A stretch of DNA of 64,000 bases from a virus. The stretch's first letter is position 1; every line of letters begins with the position of its first letter. Under the pieces are notes generated by a model that was not told the DNA's origin, did not search any database, and saw nothing but the letters and a program-made list of their open reading frames with translations. Of the stretch, positions 43,862 to 51,696 are shown piece after piece. The position numbers were made by a program, and so were the translations under genes. The DNA lies in IMG/VR virus record IMGVR_UViG_3300042923_000569, positions 124,001-188,000 of that record. One strand, 5' to 3'.

Positions 43862-44213
43862 CTTCTTTTACTCCAAAAGCTTCAATAGCTTTTTCACAAA
43901 TAGGGCATGGTTTAGCTGGAAGTGGATTACCTTCACAATCTACCCTAGCGATTAACAACTTATGTACTACTTTTTTTGCTGCAATCAGTGTTGCAATCTC
44001 TGCATGAAGAAAGATTGCCTCTGGTCGTCCAACTTGAACTGCGAAATGTTTTTGCAGGGGATGTGAACAATCATAATCATTAGTTTTCATTGAAAGTACT
44101 TTACCTTTTTTATCTAAAGCACATGCAATGATTTTATACTTCTTTCGAGTATTCTTTACCTGTAATAAGGACGGCATATCCTTCAATATGCCGATTAACT
44201 TTTTCATTTTCAT
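43848..44213 (-). CDS. Cytidine deaminase-like zinc protein
   Basis: The protein is 121 aa. The zinc and catalytic core is present: HAEIATLIAA near residue 72 (His plus catalytic Glu) and PCPICEKAIEAFGVKEVEY near 103 (two Cys). This is the deaminase superfamily pattern. It differs from the canonical dCMP deaminase at 60814. Substrate may be free nucleoside/nucleotide or nucleic acid; the basic N-terminal part (KNTRKKYKI) leaves either open. Confidence 0.75.
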   Translation of the reverse strand: MKMKKLIGILKDMPSLLQVKNTRKKYKIIACALDKKGKVLSMKTNDYDCSHPLQKHFAVQVGRPEAIFLHAEIATLIAAKKVVHKLLIARVDCEGNPLPAKPCPICEKAIEAFGVKEVEYT

Positions 44214-44851
44214 TTTGGAAAGCCGTAGCGATCCACATCATATCCAGCTTCCAATGAAGCTCGTGCAATCTTGAGGTCGTGGTCTAGGGCAAAATGCTCA
44301 CATTCAATTTCGTAATACTCTGTCATTGAAATTGATTTATCCGAACCTTTTTCACGCAAAACTTCTTCATACTTTTTCATTGTATCAATTTCGTTACGAA
44401 GTTCTACGATTTCTTCCATTGTGTACATTACTGGTTCTGCATATTCATAATCTGCATCACCTACTGGAATTGTTTTAACCGAAGCCATGAATGCATCTAA
44501 GTTGAAACCTTTCATTGATTCTTCACGATGTTTATCTAAATCTTCTTTTGTATAATCACCGTATGCAGCCAACACACCTTGATATAGTGCTTCTACTGCT
44601 TCTTCCCATGAATCACCACCACAATCTAATTTCCATTCATGTGCGTGATTTTCCATTTCGAATTGTTCATCGTAATTTGGAACCATCAACTCAACCCAAA
44701 ATTGTAATTTGGTGTTCACTGACTGGATACGTTCAACACGATTTGTTTCTGGACAAACCATGTGTGGGGTGATTTCAATGATTGCATCACGACCGAATGG
44801 TACATATGCTGGATGGTTTGTAATCCAATAATACTTATCACAGATGTTCAT
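44210..44851 (-). CDS. Hypothetical protein, 213 aa
   Basis: An acidic protein with an N-terminal strand-rich segment (YVPFGRDAIIEITPHMVCPE), then WKLDCGGDSWEEAVEALYQGV and a helical C-terminal half with MEEIVELRNEIDTMKKYEE. No family is recognised. It overlaps the deaminase-like gene by 4 bases. Confidence 0.6.
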   Translation of the reverse strand: MNICDKYYWITNHPAYVPFGRDAIIEITPHMVCPETNRVERIQSVNTKLQFWVELMVPNYDEQFEMENHAHEWKLDCGGDSWEEAVEALYQGVLAAYGDYTKEDLDKHREESMKGFNLDAFMASVKTIPVGDADYEYAEPVMYTMEEIVELRNEIDTMKKYEEVLREKGSDKSISMTEYYEIECEHFALDHDLKIARASLEAGYDVDRYGFPK

Positions 44852-44863
44852 TTAATTTCCTCT

Positions 44864-45097
44864 TTACCATTGACCTGGTAAGCCAATGTTTTCGCCTGAT
44901 TCTTGATAGTAATCCCAATCTTGGGTATTACCAGAATAGTAATCGCTTTGTTCCTGAGTACGGACTTTGTTTTTAATCTTTTTAGTTTGTTTTTTAGAAA
45001 AAAGGCAAGTACCGTCAGTCAATCGACCAACGGCTTGTTCACCACTTTTTACTTGACGCCCTTTATTCTTCCACTGTTTGTATGTACGATAACTCAT
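44864..45097 (-). CDS. Small basic protein, 77 aa
   Basis: It starts MSYRTYKQWKNKGRQVKSGEQAVGRLTDG, which resembles the start of ArdC-type N-terminal domains (GRQVKxGExA), and has a lysine-rich middle. Too short to be a full ArdC. It could be a domain-only relative; evidence is weak. Confidence 0.5.
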   Translation of the reverse strand: MSYRTYKQWKNKGRQVKSGEQAVGRLTDGTCLFSKKQTKKIKNKVRTQEQSDYYSGNTQDWDYYQESGENIGLPGQW

Positions 45098-45514
45098 TTA
45101 TTTCCTTCGTTTATCTGGCTTAATTCCAAAGAAGTAAATGGACTCGCCAACATTAATCGTACTTTTGTCATACCTTGCACGATCTTCCGGTGATAATTTA
45201 TTATATCCATCTTCATATTCACTACTGTTTTCAATGCCAGTTAGATTGAATAATTCAATTGCGAAGCGACCTTGACCATAGCTGAATGGGATATGGCGGC
45301 TTTTTCCTGGAGATATGGTATTTTTTGAAAGATATTCATCACAAATCTTGCGACCATGTTCACGTAGTATCAAGTCACGTTCTTCATATGAGGATGCTAG
45401 CATTTGGTTAGCTTGTTTAGAAGCATCACGAATTTCATTTGTAATGAGTTTTTCCTTATATCCTTTAGAACGAGTTCCAGCCCATACAATATTACCACCG
45501 TTACTGAATGACAT
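45098..45514 (-). CDS. Hypothetical protein, 138 aa
   Basis: Start set at the ATG of MSFSNGGNIVWAG, with AGAGAGG before it; the longer frame needs a TTG. It contains LILREHGRKICDEYLSKNT and FSYGQGRFAIELFNLTG. It directly follows the structured gap after TyrRS. Function unknown. Confidence 0.6.
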   Translation of the reverse strand: MSFSNGGNIVWAGTRSKGYKEKLITNEIRDASKQANQMLASSYEERDLILREHGRKICDEYLSKNTISPGKSRHIPFSYGQGRFAIELFNLTGIENSSEYEDGYNKLSPEDRARYDKSTINVGESIYFFGIKPDKRRK

Positions 45515-45536
45515 TTTCAACCTCTCTTCTCTCAAT

Positions 45537-45672
45537 TAAAAAGAAATACAACGCCCTGGAATTTTGGTAGTTACGTTGAGTAGGGATATTCCAGTACTAG
45601 CATTGCAGCGTAAACGGTCTTACATCTGGTTTTTGCCAGAAAGCACGGCTTTATATTTCTCAGTTCTTTATT
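45537..45672 (-). ncRNA. Structured gap after TyrRS, candidate small RNA or leader
   Basis: A 136-base gap without a gene. On the minus strand it holds AAAGC-CGT-GCTTT and TCTGG-CAAAAA-CCAGA hairpins. CTGGAAT/ATTCCAG then encloses CAACG, which can pair with CGTTG downstream, so a pseudoknot is possible. A T-rich tail (TATTTCTTTTT) follows. It could be a leader of the 138-aa gene, a terminator of TyrRS, or a small RNA. No clear promoter is seen. Confidence 0.4.
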
Positions 45673-46938
45673 TTACCGACGACGATTCTCAATAATGATA
45701 AATGTGTTTTTACCACGTTGTAGAACAAAATACTTGTCATCGATAATATTAACATCTTCAGTGAAGACTAACTCTTTAGTATCATAAAATTCATTTGCCT
45801 TGCGACCATTAATTTTAATCGCACCGTTATCAATGAATTCACGAGCCATTTTACGAGACGTGGCAATACCAGAATCTACCAATAATGATACTAATTCTAG
45901 TGAATCAGTACTGCCCTCTACTTCAAAGCCACTATCAATCATCATCTTAACAGCTTCTTCTGTTAAGTCAATAGTATCGCCAAATAAAAATGAACTAATA
46001 TCACGAGCCAGATCCGCAGCAAGTTCACCATGAATAGTTTCGGTCATTTTGTAGGCGAACTGAAGTTTAACGAAATTTGGGTTAACTTTCATTTCACGTT
46101 CAATATCTTTTACATCAAATCCAAATGGTTTAAAGTACTGGTACAACTTCGGTACTTCTGCATCATCCACATTACGCCAGAACTGGAAGAAATGGAATGG
46201 TGAAGTACGCTTTGAACCTAACCAAATAGTACCAGATTCTGATTTACCGAATTTAGTACCGTCAGCTTTAGTTACCAAAGGTAGAGTAATAACACCACAC
46301 TGAGCATCATTTCCATGAAGTTTATGAATCAAGTCAGTTCCTGCAATCATATTACCCCATTGATCCGATCCACCGATTTGAATTTTACAATTAAGCATAT
46401 CATACAGTAATTCGAAATCCATTCCCTGAAGAATTGGATAGGCGAACTCAGTAAATGAAATTCCCTGATCTGGTCGTTCAATACGAGAACGTACTGATTC
46501 TTTATTAATCATGTTATTCACAGTAAATGCCTTACCGTAATCACGTAGGAAGTCTAACATATTAATGTCTTTCATCCAACTTTGATTGTTTACGATCTGA
46601 ACATCATTACCAAGAATGGAATTGATTACAGAAATGATACCTGCGATATTTTTGTCAATTGTATCCCAATCCATCATAGAACGTTCTTCGGATTTAAAGC
46701 TTGGATCGCCAATTGAACCGGTAGCTCCACCGACCAACGCAATAACATTTACACCGTGTTTCTTGAACACTTTCATTACTGTAAGTGGAAGGAGACTACC
46801 AATATGCAATGAATCAGCAGTTGGATCGAACCCACAATAAACTGCGGAACCTTCATCTAATAGTTTAGAAAGTACTTCAATATCAGTACTTTGATTAATA
46901 AGACCACGTTCTTTTAATTCTACCAATGCTGAATGCAT
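45673..46938 (-). CDS. tyrS: Tyrosyl-tRNA synthetase
   Basis: The protein is 421 aa, the bacterial TyrRS length. Class I signatures are HIGS (residues 45-48) and KFGKS (about 232). ALVGGATGSIGDPS and GGSDQWGNMIAG bind substrate, and a C-terminal S4 tRNA-binding domain is present (about 355-421). It seems complete, so it can charge tRNA-Tyr. Phage synthetases of this kind are found in some very large phages. No tRNA-Tyr gene is seen in this window. Confidence 0.95.
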   Translation of the reverse strand: MHSALVELKERGLINQSTDIEVLSKLLDEGSAVYCGFDPTADSLHIGSLLPLTVMKVFKKHGVNVIALVGGATGSIGDPSFKSEERSMMDWDTIDKNIAGIISVINSILGNDVQIVNNQSWMKDINMLDFLRDYGKAFTVNNMINKESVRSRIERPDQGISFTEFAYPILQGMDFELLYDMLNCKIQIGGSDQWGNMIAGTDLIHKLHGNDAQCGVITLPLVTKADGTKFGKSESGTIWLGSKRTSPFHFFQFWRNVDDAEVPKLYQYFKPFGFDVKDIEREMKVNPNFVKLQFAYKMTETIHGELAADLARDISSFLFGDTIDLTEEAVKMMIDSGFEVEGSTDSLELVSLLVDSGIATSRKMAREFIDNGAIKINGRKANEFYDTKELVFTEDVNIIDDKYFVLQRGKNTFIIIENRRR

Positions 46939-46949
46939 ATTATTAAACC

Positions 46950-47234
46950 TTATTCTTCTGAGTTATCTTCAACAATACCAAGAATACATTCTTCTGGCAT
47001 TATCATAATATATTCACCATCAATCTTTTCACGATGAATACGACTGTCACCTTCAATATAGGTAACAATATCACCTTGATTGATTTGGGCTTGAACACCG
47101 GGACCAACAGAAACAACTTCTGCATGGGTAGTGTTGTCTTCACCAGTTGCAGTAAGGATGATTCCACCTGCACTTTTAGCTTCACGAATTACTTTTTTCA
47201 CAATTAAGTGGAAATGTACTGGACGAATGTTCAT
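46950..47234 (-). CDS. GroES-like co-chaperonin
   Basis: The protein is 94 aa counted from the ATG of MNIRPVHFHLIVKK, with a GAGGAA site; an upstream frame overlaps another gene. The GroES pattern is clear: LIVKKVIREAKSAGGIIL, AEVVSVGPG, a short mobile loop, GDIV and MIMPEECILGIVE at the end. It is closer in length to host GroES (97) than to T4 gp31 (111). It may pair with host GroEL to fold the capsid protein, replacing GroES. Confidence 0.85.
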   Translation of the reverse strand: MNIRPVHFHLIVKKVIREAKSAGGIILTATGEDNTTHAEVVSVGPGVQAQINQGDIVTYIEGDSRIHREKIDGEYIMIMPEECILGIVEDNSEE

Positions 47235-47238
47235 TATA

Positions 47239-47850
47239 TTATTCCTCAATCTTACGGAATTCAACAGTAAGTCCTGCTGCTTCAGCAGCTTTAATGCCGT
47301 ATTCCATCCCTTTACTAATACCACGATCAATATAAACTACTGAACCTTGTGCAACTTCTTTCCATGCTAGACCTGCATCAATTCCCCATTGACGTTCTTC
47401 TGGAATATCATCATCCAAAATCCCATCTTGGGTATAAAGTAAATGGCTAGCAATTGGTGCTTCACCTAAAGAAAGAGAATGTCTTACACATTTACGAGCG
47501 TATTCAATATTTTCTTCTACTGTGTACTCATTGGTTGCAGCAAATGGGGATTCTAGAATAACTAATTTCTTCTCAACATTTGTATACTCAACCGAACTAA
47601 GTCTATCATACTGTTCAATAAATTGCAAGGCTACCGCCGCAACTTGAATCAATTCTTCTCGTGCCGTGCCTGCGTGAGAGCCACCAAATTCATCGTGAAG
47701 AATCGCTTGACAAACCTCGCCAACCTCTTCACCTAAAATTGTGTTCCATACGAAAGGATGTTGGTCACGATCTGCTCCCCATTTTTCATCCTGGCTATTC
47801 ATTTCTGCAATAACGTCCTGTAACGCTTTTGTTTTTGCATGTTTTGTCAT
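47239..47850 (-). CDS. MazG-like N-domain fused to a DUF7768/SLOG-type domain
   Basis: The protein is 203 aa. Residues 1-85 have the MazG-like helical pattern with GEEVGEVCQAILHDEF and EELIQVAAVALQFIEQY. Residues about 90-203 (VILESPFAATNEYTVEENIE, HLLYTQDGILDDDIPEERQWGID and GMEYGIKAAEAAG) match the DUF4406/DUF7768 type related to nucleoside 2-deoxyribosyltransferase folds. A nucleotide-cleaning fusion is likely; substrate unknown. Confidence 0.7.
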   Translation of the reverse strand: MTKHAKTKALQDVIAEMNSQDEKWGADRDQHPFVWNTILGEEVGEVCQAILHDEFGGSHAGTAREELIQVAAVALQFIEQYDRLSSVEYTNVEKKLVILESPFAATNEYTVEENIEYARKCVRHSLSLGEAPIASHLLYTQDGILDDDIPEERQWGIDAGLAWKEVAQGSVVYIDRGISKGMEYGIKAAEAAGLTVEFRKIEE

Positions 47851-47852
47851 TT

Positions 47853-48173
47853 TTAATTCCCTTTAATAAAAGTACTGGCACGTTCCCTTCGTGCAGTTGG
47901 TACAAAGTTCCAGTACCCATCTTTGCAATTTTTATTTTTACGTGTTCTTCCATTAGAACAGAACACTTTATTGTAAGTACTTTTCACAATAGCTTTATTA
48001 CAGAACGGACAACGAATAGTAGTACCAGTTTCTGCGTTTTTAGCATCATTATAACGCTTACACATTTCTGTTCTTTTATTCTCAGTATATAAAAATTTCT
48101 GTTCTGCTTCTTGTTCTTCGAAATGATCTTCAGCTTGTCTGCCCCAATCTTCGTCATCCATTCCATAACCCAT
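47853..48173 (-). CDS. Zinc-ribbon protein, 106 aa
   Basis: The N-terminal half is acidic and helical. The C-terminal half has a zinc-ribbon (RCPFCNKAIVKSTYNKVFCS, then a Cys about 10 residues on) with basic NGRTRKNKNCKDG and WNF. Nucleic-acid binding is plausible. It lies between two MazG-type genes. Confidence 0.6.
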   Translation of the reverse strand: MGYGMDDEDWGRQAEDHFEEQEAEQKFLYTENKRTEMCKRYNDAKNAETGTTIRCPFCNKAIVKSTYNKVFCSNGRTRKNKNCKDGYWNFVPTARRERASTFIKGN

Positions 48174-48174
48174 A

Positions 48175-48993
48175 TTACTTACCTACAATAGTACGCCACT
48201 TTTGTAACTTCTTATTCATGTACTTAATAAATTCAATTTCAATTTCTTTTGCTGATGATCCTGGGAATTGAAGTGCAAACATATCCATTGCACAAATTGC
48301 CAAATCCACGGCTTCTCCAGCAACACCATCAGAACCAGCATCTTTATAAGAAAGACCTAATTCAATTTGGTCTTCAAGGGCCATTTCGCCTAGTTCTTCC
48401 ATGCATTTTTTGAATACATAATCATTAGTTCTAAACTGGTTTTCACCGTTAGTACCTAATTCAACAGATAATTCAAACATTGGTGCTAGTGTAATATCAA
48501 GAACATTATTATCGGTAGTATTTTCATATGTTGCATTTTTAACTGTCTGCAACGCCCAAATCTGTGTTTTGTAATAATGTTGATATGCTTCTTGTTCTTC
48601 TGCTGTTAGTAGTTTTACAAGTGGATCAATTTCATTTTCATCGTAACGTTTTAGAATGGTATAAATGTTAGAACCTTGTGCAACAAAATCGGCTTCATCT
48701 GAAATACCATTATTCCATAGTTCTGCTAGTGTTTGGCATTGAGCCAGTACTGAACCTAATTCGGTTAGCTTAATAAAATATACTTCATTATCAACAGTGA
48801 ATTGATGAATGTCATATGAAATAATTAATCCAGTCTGAATTAAATTTTCAATTACATTTCCATTAAATTTTTGAAATCCTAAACATTCATTATCAAGGTA
48901 CTGTACTGTAATAGTAGATAATTTTTCGTACATTAGTTTCAGTAATTCACGTGCCAAACCGACTTCGGATGAATCAAGTTTAATATTTTCCAT
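48175..48993 (-). CDS. Protein with C-terminal MazG-like domain
   Basis: The protein is 272 aa. Residues about 1-185 are a helical and strand-rich region of unknown type. The last about 85 residues (FKKCMEELGEMALEDQIELG ... DGVAGEAVDLAICAMDMF ... YMNKKLQKWRTIVG) carry the EExxE and ExxD acid pairs of MazG-like dNTP pyrophosphohydrolases. Its leader matches that of the gene starting at 22966. Confidence 0.7.
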   Translation of the reverse strand: MENIKLDSSEVGLARELLKLMYEKLSTITVQYLDNECLGFQKFNGNVIENLIQTGLIISYDIHQFTVDNEVYFIKLTELGSVLAQCQTLAELWNNGISDEADFVAQGSNIYTILKRYDENEIDPLVKLLTAEEQEAYQHYYKTQIWALQTVKNATYENTTDNNVLDITLAPMFELSVELGTNGENQFRTNDYVFKKCMEELGEMALEDQIELGLSYKDAGSDGVAGEAVDLAICAMDMFALQFPGSSAKEIEIEFIKYMNKKLQKWRTIVGK

Positions 48994-49032
48994 TTTGTAC
49001 CAATAAAAGAAAAGGAAGCATTAGCTTCCTTT
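48993..49032 (-). repeat. Terminator-leader unit, copy B
   Basis: The minus strand has AAGGAAGC-TAAT-GCTTCCTT, TTCTTTTAT, then T-GGTACAAAATG. The flanks match copy A (22966-23004) while the stems differ by paired changes. The hairpin probably terminates the gene ending at 49021. Confidence 0.65.
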
Positions 49033-49569
49033 GTGTTGACGTTTACGTTTTGTGCAATCTTTCCATGAAAGGCTTCGGCGGGTAATGATATCATCCCACG
49101 GATTAGGAATGCAGCGACGGCGACCGCGAAATTCTGGTTCACCTTCTTCTTTAACGACTCCAGCAATAGCCCTACGTTCAGCCATAGTTTCCATACGACG
49201 ATCATATGTAGTACTGTGACTTTTACCGCCACGATTACAACGCCAAGCCAAACTATACGGATAAATGTACGATCTATCGAAGTGCTTTTCATTATGACTT
49301 TTATATTCACCTTTGAATAACTCTGGTGAAATCATCATATTATTTTCAGTATAAAGATAGAAACTACGATGCAAGATAGTATCATTGTACTTATTGTAGT
49401 AGTGATAATTCCAGAAAGGAGTTTTCTCGTAATTACATAACCACTTCATACGATAATAGAATTCTTGTACACCACCATAAAAATTAGTACTGATCCAGTT
49501 TAATAAATCACTAGTTTCTACTATTTTACCATCATCAAAGAAGATTTTAAAAGTTTGTTTAAAGAACAT
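49021..49569 (-). CDS. Hypothetical protein, 182 aa
   Basis: An aromatic-rich protein with WLCNYEKTPFWNYHYYNKY and a basic C-terminal end (FRGRRRCIPNPWDD; SWKDCTKRKRQHKGS). No family is recognised. The start has AAGGAGGA upstream. Confidence 0.6.
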   Translation of the reverse strand: MFFKQTFKIFFDDGKIVETSDLLNWISTNFYGGVQEFYYRMKWLCNYEKTPFWNYHYYNKYNDTILHRSFYLYTENNMMISPELFKGEYKSHNEKHFDRSYIYPYSLAWRCNRGGKSHSTTYDRRMETMAERRAIAGVVKEEGEPEFRGRRRCIPNPWDDIITRRSLSWKDCTKRKRQHKGS

Positions 49570-49644
49570 ATGTTCCTCCTTATTATGTTAATATCATAAT
49601 CGGAAAGTCATACGCCCCTTTATTAGTTTAATCATTTTATTTCC

Positions 49645-49791
49645 TTAACAAATATAAGCCCAATATCCAAATGCTGCTAAACATACCAGTACTAAAAAGA
49701 TGATAAGAATAGTACAACCAGTTGCACTCATTGCCATCAGCTCAATAATAATTTCTAATGCAGCAAAAATAATTTCAGCAATAATTTCCAT
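49645..49791 (-). CDS. Small membrane protein, 48 aa
   Basis: An ATG three bases past the upstream stop opens a 48-codon frame starting MEIIAEIIFAALEIIIE, with a hydrophobic run GCTILIIFLVLVCLAAFGYW. Probably a single membrane pass. It is tightly joined to the next membrane gene. Confidence 0.55.
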   Translation of the reverse strand: MEIIAEIIFAALEIIIELMAMSATGCTILIIFLVLVCLAAFGYWAYIC

Positions 49792-49794
49792 CAG

Positions 49795-49992
49795 TTAACT
49801 CACAATAACAGTAAATGGTGCATAAGTGAATGCTAACCATAACAAGAAACCACCAATAGCAAACTGTGAAATTGGGAACAACCAACCACCGTTTCCGAAA
49901 GCTGCAACCATACGACATACGAATAGTCCAGTGATTATCATTCCTAAACCGACAATACTAAGTATTACAAATCCAATCCATGCTAAAATCAT
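49795..49992 (-). CDS. Small membrane protein, 65 aa
   Basis: Start set at the ATG of MILAWIGFVILSIVG; the longer frame reads into the nucleotidyltransferase gene. Two hydrophobic segments (ILAWIGFVILSIVGLGMIIT and FPISQFAIGGFLLWLAFTYA). Function unknown. Confidence 0.6.
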   Translation of the reverse strand: MILAWIGFVILSIVGLGMIITGLFVCRMVAAFGNGGWLFPISQFAIGGFLLWLAFTYAPFTVIVS

Positions 49993-49993
49993 T

Positions 49994-50689
49994 TTAAACC
50001 TTCTTAGGGAAATCAATACGGAACTGAGTCATTAGTGAATTATGCAGTGGTTTGAACATTTCAATCATCTCTGCACAACGTTCTTCGATAGTACCAGTAG
50101 TTTCTTCGTACTTCGTTACTATTAGATTATGAATTTCATTGAGAGTTAAAATATCAATCTCTTTTTCAGTTTCGGAAACAGTTTTAATATAAAACCAGCG
50201 TGCATACAAAGGAAACTTGAAAGCGTGGAATAGATTTTTTAATCCAAGTACTTTATCGTAATCTTCAACTACTTGTAATTTCTTTTTACCTTTATCAAAG
50301 GCTTTAGATGTAATAGAACTAATACACGAACGAACTTCATGTAGTTCTTTACTTGATAATGCAAAATCAATATCTTTTTGCATTCCTGGGTTAGCCAGAC
50401 ATATAAAGTACTTAGGCTGAAGACTATTAAGTTCAGCTTCAAACGACTTACGTTGCATGAACTCTACATTAATAGTTAGTCCAGTAAATCCTAAAAAGAA
50501 GGACTTGTGACGCGGTTCAGGAGGTTCTTCATCTACGACAATGGTAACGTCAATATCATTAGGAACAACGTCAAAACCATGCATACGTTCGACATATGAG
50601 CCATATATGATGATATTATGGAAGCCTAATTCGTTGAAGTAATCAAAGATATGGTCAATAACAAACTGCTCTGATGGGTTAATCTTCAT
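49994..50689 (-). CDS. Nucleotidyltransferase-fold protein
   Basis: The protein is 231 aa. The N-terminal part has IIIYGSYVERMHGFDVVPNDIDVTIVVDE at about 24-52, the G-S and D-x-D pattern of pol-beta-type nucleotidyltransferases, and the rest is helical. It may act on RNA ends, a small molecule or a protein. The gene is preceded by an early-type promoter and the small RNA candidate. It overlaps no neighbour. Confidence 0.65.
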   Translation of the reverse strand: MKINPSEQFVIDHIFDYFNELGFHNIIIYGSYVERMHGFDVVPNDIDVTIVVDEEPPEPRHKSFFLGFTGLTINVEFMQRKSFEAELNSLQPKYFICLANPGMQKDIDFALSSKELHEVRSCISSITSKAFDKGKKKLQVVEDYDKVLGLKNLFHAFKFPLYARWFYIKTVSETEKEIDILTLNEIHNLIVTKYEETTGTIEERCAEMIEMFKPLHNSLMTQFRIDFPKKV

Positions 50690-50703
50690 TTTATTTTTCC
50701 AAT

Positions 50704-50725
50704 AAAAAAGGCCGCAGAAGCGGCC
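50704..50725 (-). terminator. Strong intrinsic terminator
   Basis: GGCCGC-TTCT-GCGGCC plus six T residues on the minus strand. Confidence 0.85.
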
Positions 50726-50831
50726 TAGTAAAGAGTAAACAACATGGAGTCAAATATTGTTATTATTATGACTTATTTATGCTGTTTAGAATCTACTGAG
50801 CCGGAAATGGAGAGCCATTTAGCTAGTTAAT
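50704..50831 (-). ncRNA. Small RNA candidate, about 128 nt
   Basis: The minus strand has an early-type promoter (50838-50866) and an intrinsic terminator (GGCCGC-TTCT-GCGGCC followed by TTTTTT, 50704-50725). Between them lies AAATGG-CTCT-CCATTT and an AT-rich segment, with no frame that has a ribosome-binding site. A late-promoter-like CATAAATAAG occurs inside. It could be a stand-alone RNA or a leader of the nucleotidyltransferase gene with an attenuator. Confidence 0.55.
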
Positions 50832-50837
50832 ACTCGT

Positions 50838-50866
50838 ATTATACCATAAATTAATTTTGTGTTTCA
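50838..50866 (-). promoter_or_regulatory. Early-type promoter
   Basis: The minus strand has TGAAAC (50861-50866), 17 bases, then TATAAT (50838-50843) with TATGG before it. Confidence 0.7.
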
Positions 50867-51048
50867 AGTATTTTATTCAAATTATCACACAAAGTATTCA
50901 TTTCTTTTTGCAATCCATAATGGATACGCTTGTAGTACGTAATAAAGAACCACTGCTTTACTTCATATAGTGTATAGAAAACAAATTCCCCATCACCAAG
51001 CTGAAGATCGCATTCTGTTTCGTATCTTATAGTTTTTGAATTAAACAT
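50851..51048 (-). CDS. Hypothetical protein, 65 aa
   Basis: It starts MFNSKTIRYETECDLQLGDG and ends MNTLCDNLNKILETQN. A short mixed alpha/beta-type sequence (VFYTLYEVKQWFFITYYKRI). The early promoter overlaps its 3' end. Function unknown. Confidence 0.55.
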   Translation of the reverse strand: MFNSKTIRYETECDLQLGDGEFVFYTLYEVKQWFFITYYKRIHYGLQKEMNTLCDNLNKILETQN

Positions 51049-51467
51049 TATTTTTTACTAACTTTACAAATTCGGTCAACCTTATCACCATCGAATGGAA
51101 CTACATCAATTGAAATAATTTCAAGACCCGTAACAGTTTCGTCTGGTAGTAAGGTAACAGTACCTTTAAGGCTGAACATTAGCTTAATATCACTCGCTAA
51201 TTCTTTTACCTTTTTACCGTTGATGGTATCAATAACATTAACTTCAGCATAAACAGTTTCATCTTGAACATAAAGACTAGTCACTACACCACCGATATTA
51301 TCAAGATTAACTTGAATAGTACGTTCAAGTGGTAGAAACTCTGATAGTTTTGTTGGTTTCTTATTGAATTTTTCGATAGCTGCTAGAGTAGATTCTCTGT
51401 CATATATTCTACCGTTTGCATTTGGTTTATCAAGGTAAAGTACTTTACCAGTTATCATAGTATCCAT
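51048..51467 (-). CDS. Prohead-protease-like fragment or relative, 139 aa
   Basis: The start has ITGKVLYLDKPNANGRIYDR, close to the NxNGRxY start of T4-like prohead proteases (gp21), followed by NIGGVVTSLYVQD and strands. It lacks a clear Ser/His catalytic pair in the rest and is shorter than gp21 (about 210 aa). A protease-fold remnant or regulatory relative is possible. Confidence 0.45.
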   Translation of the reverse strand: MDTMITGKVLYLDKPNANGRIYDRESTLAAIEKFNKKPTKLSEFLPLERTIQVNLDNIGGVVTSLYVQDETVYAEVNVIDTINGKKVKELASDIKLMFSLKGTVTLLPDETVTGLEIISIDVVPFDGDKVDRICKVSKK

Positions 51468-51468
51468 G

Positions 51469-51684
51469 TTATTCCTTATATTTTGAACACAGTTGTCTTA
51501 ACTTCCTATTCAATTCTTCCGATGTACTGGCTGTAATTGAACCTATCTTTTTTGATTCAGATATTGTTCCCATTCGCACATCGAATTTATTATTATCAAA
51601 TGAATCAACAAACACGTACTTATTACTTGTGGTTGATTTAAATGAAGCAGAGTTATGTTCAATGCACATATCAAATTTAAACAT
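51469..51684 (-). CDS. Hypothetical protein, 71 aa
   Basis: Start set at the ATG of MFKFDMCIEHNSASFK, with GAGAAAATA before it; the longer frame overlaps the terminator. Soluble strand-rich protein. Function unknown. Confidence 0.55.
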   Translation of the reverse strand: MFKFDMCIEHNSASFKSTTSNKYVFVDSFDNNKFDVRMGTISESKKIGSITASTSEELNRKLRQLCSKYKE

Positions 51685-51696
51685 TATTTTCTCAAT

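Noticed and set aside
49594-49635. 13-codon frame after the small membrane gene, with AAGGAAAT upstream
   Set aside because: It has a fair ribosome-binding site but is too short to support without translation data.
50804-50839. 10-codon frame inside the small RNA candidate (MALHFRLSRF)
   Set aside because: No ribosome-binding site before its ATG, and it lies in the hairpin region.
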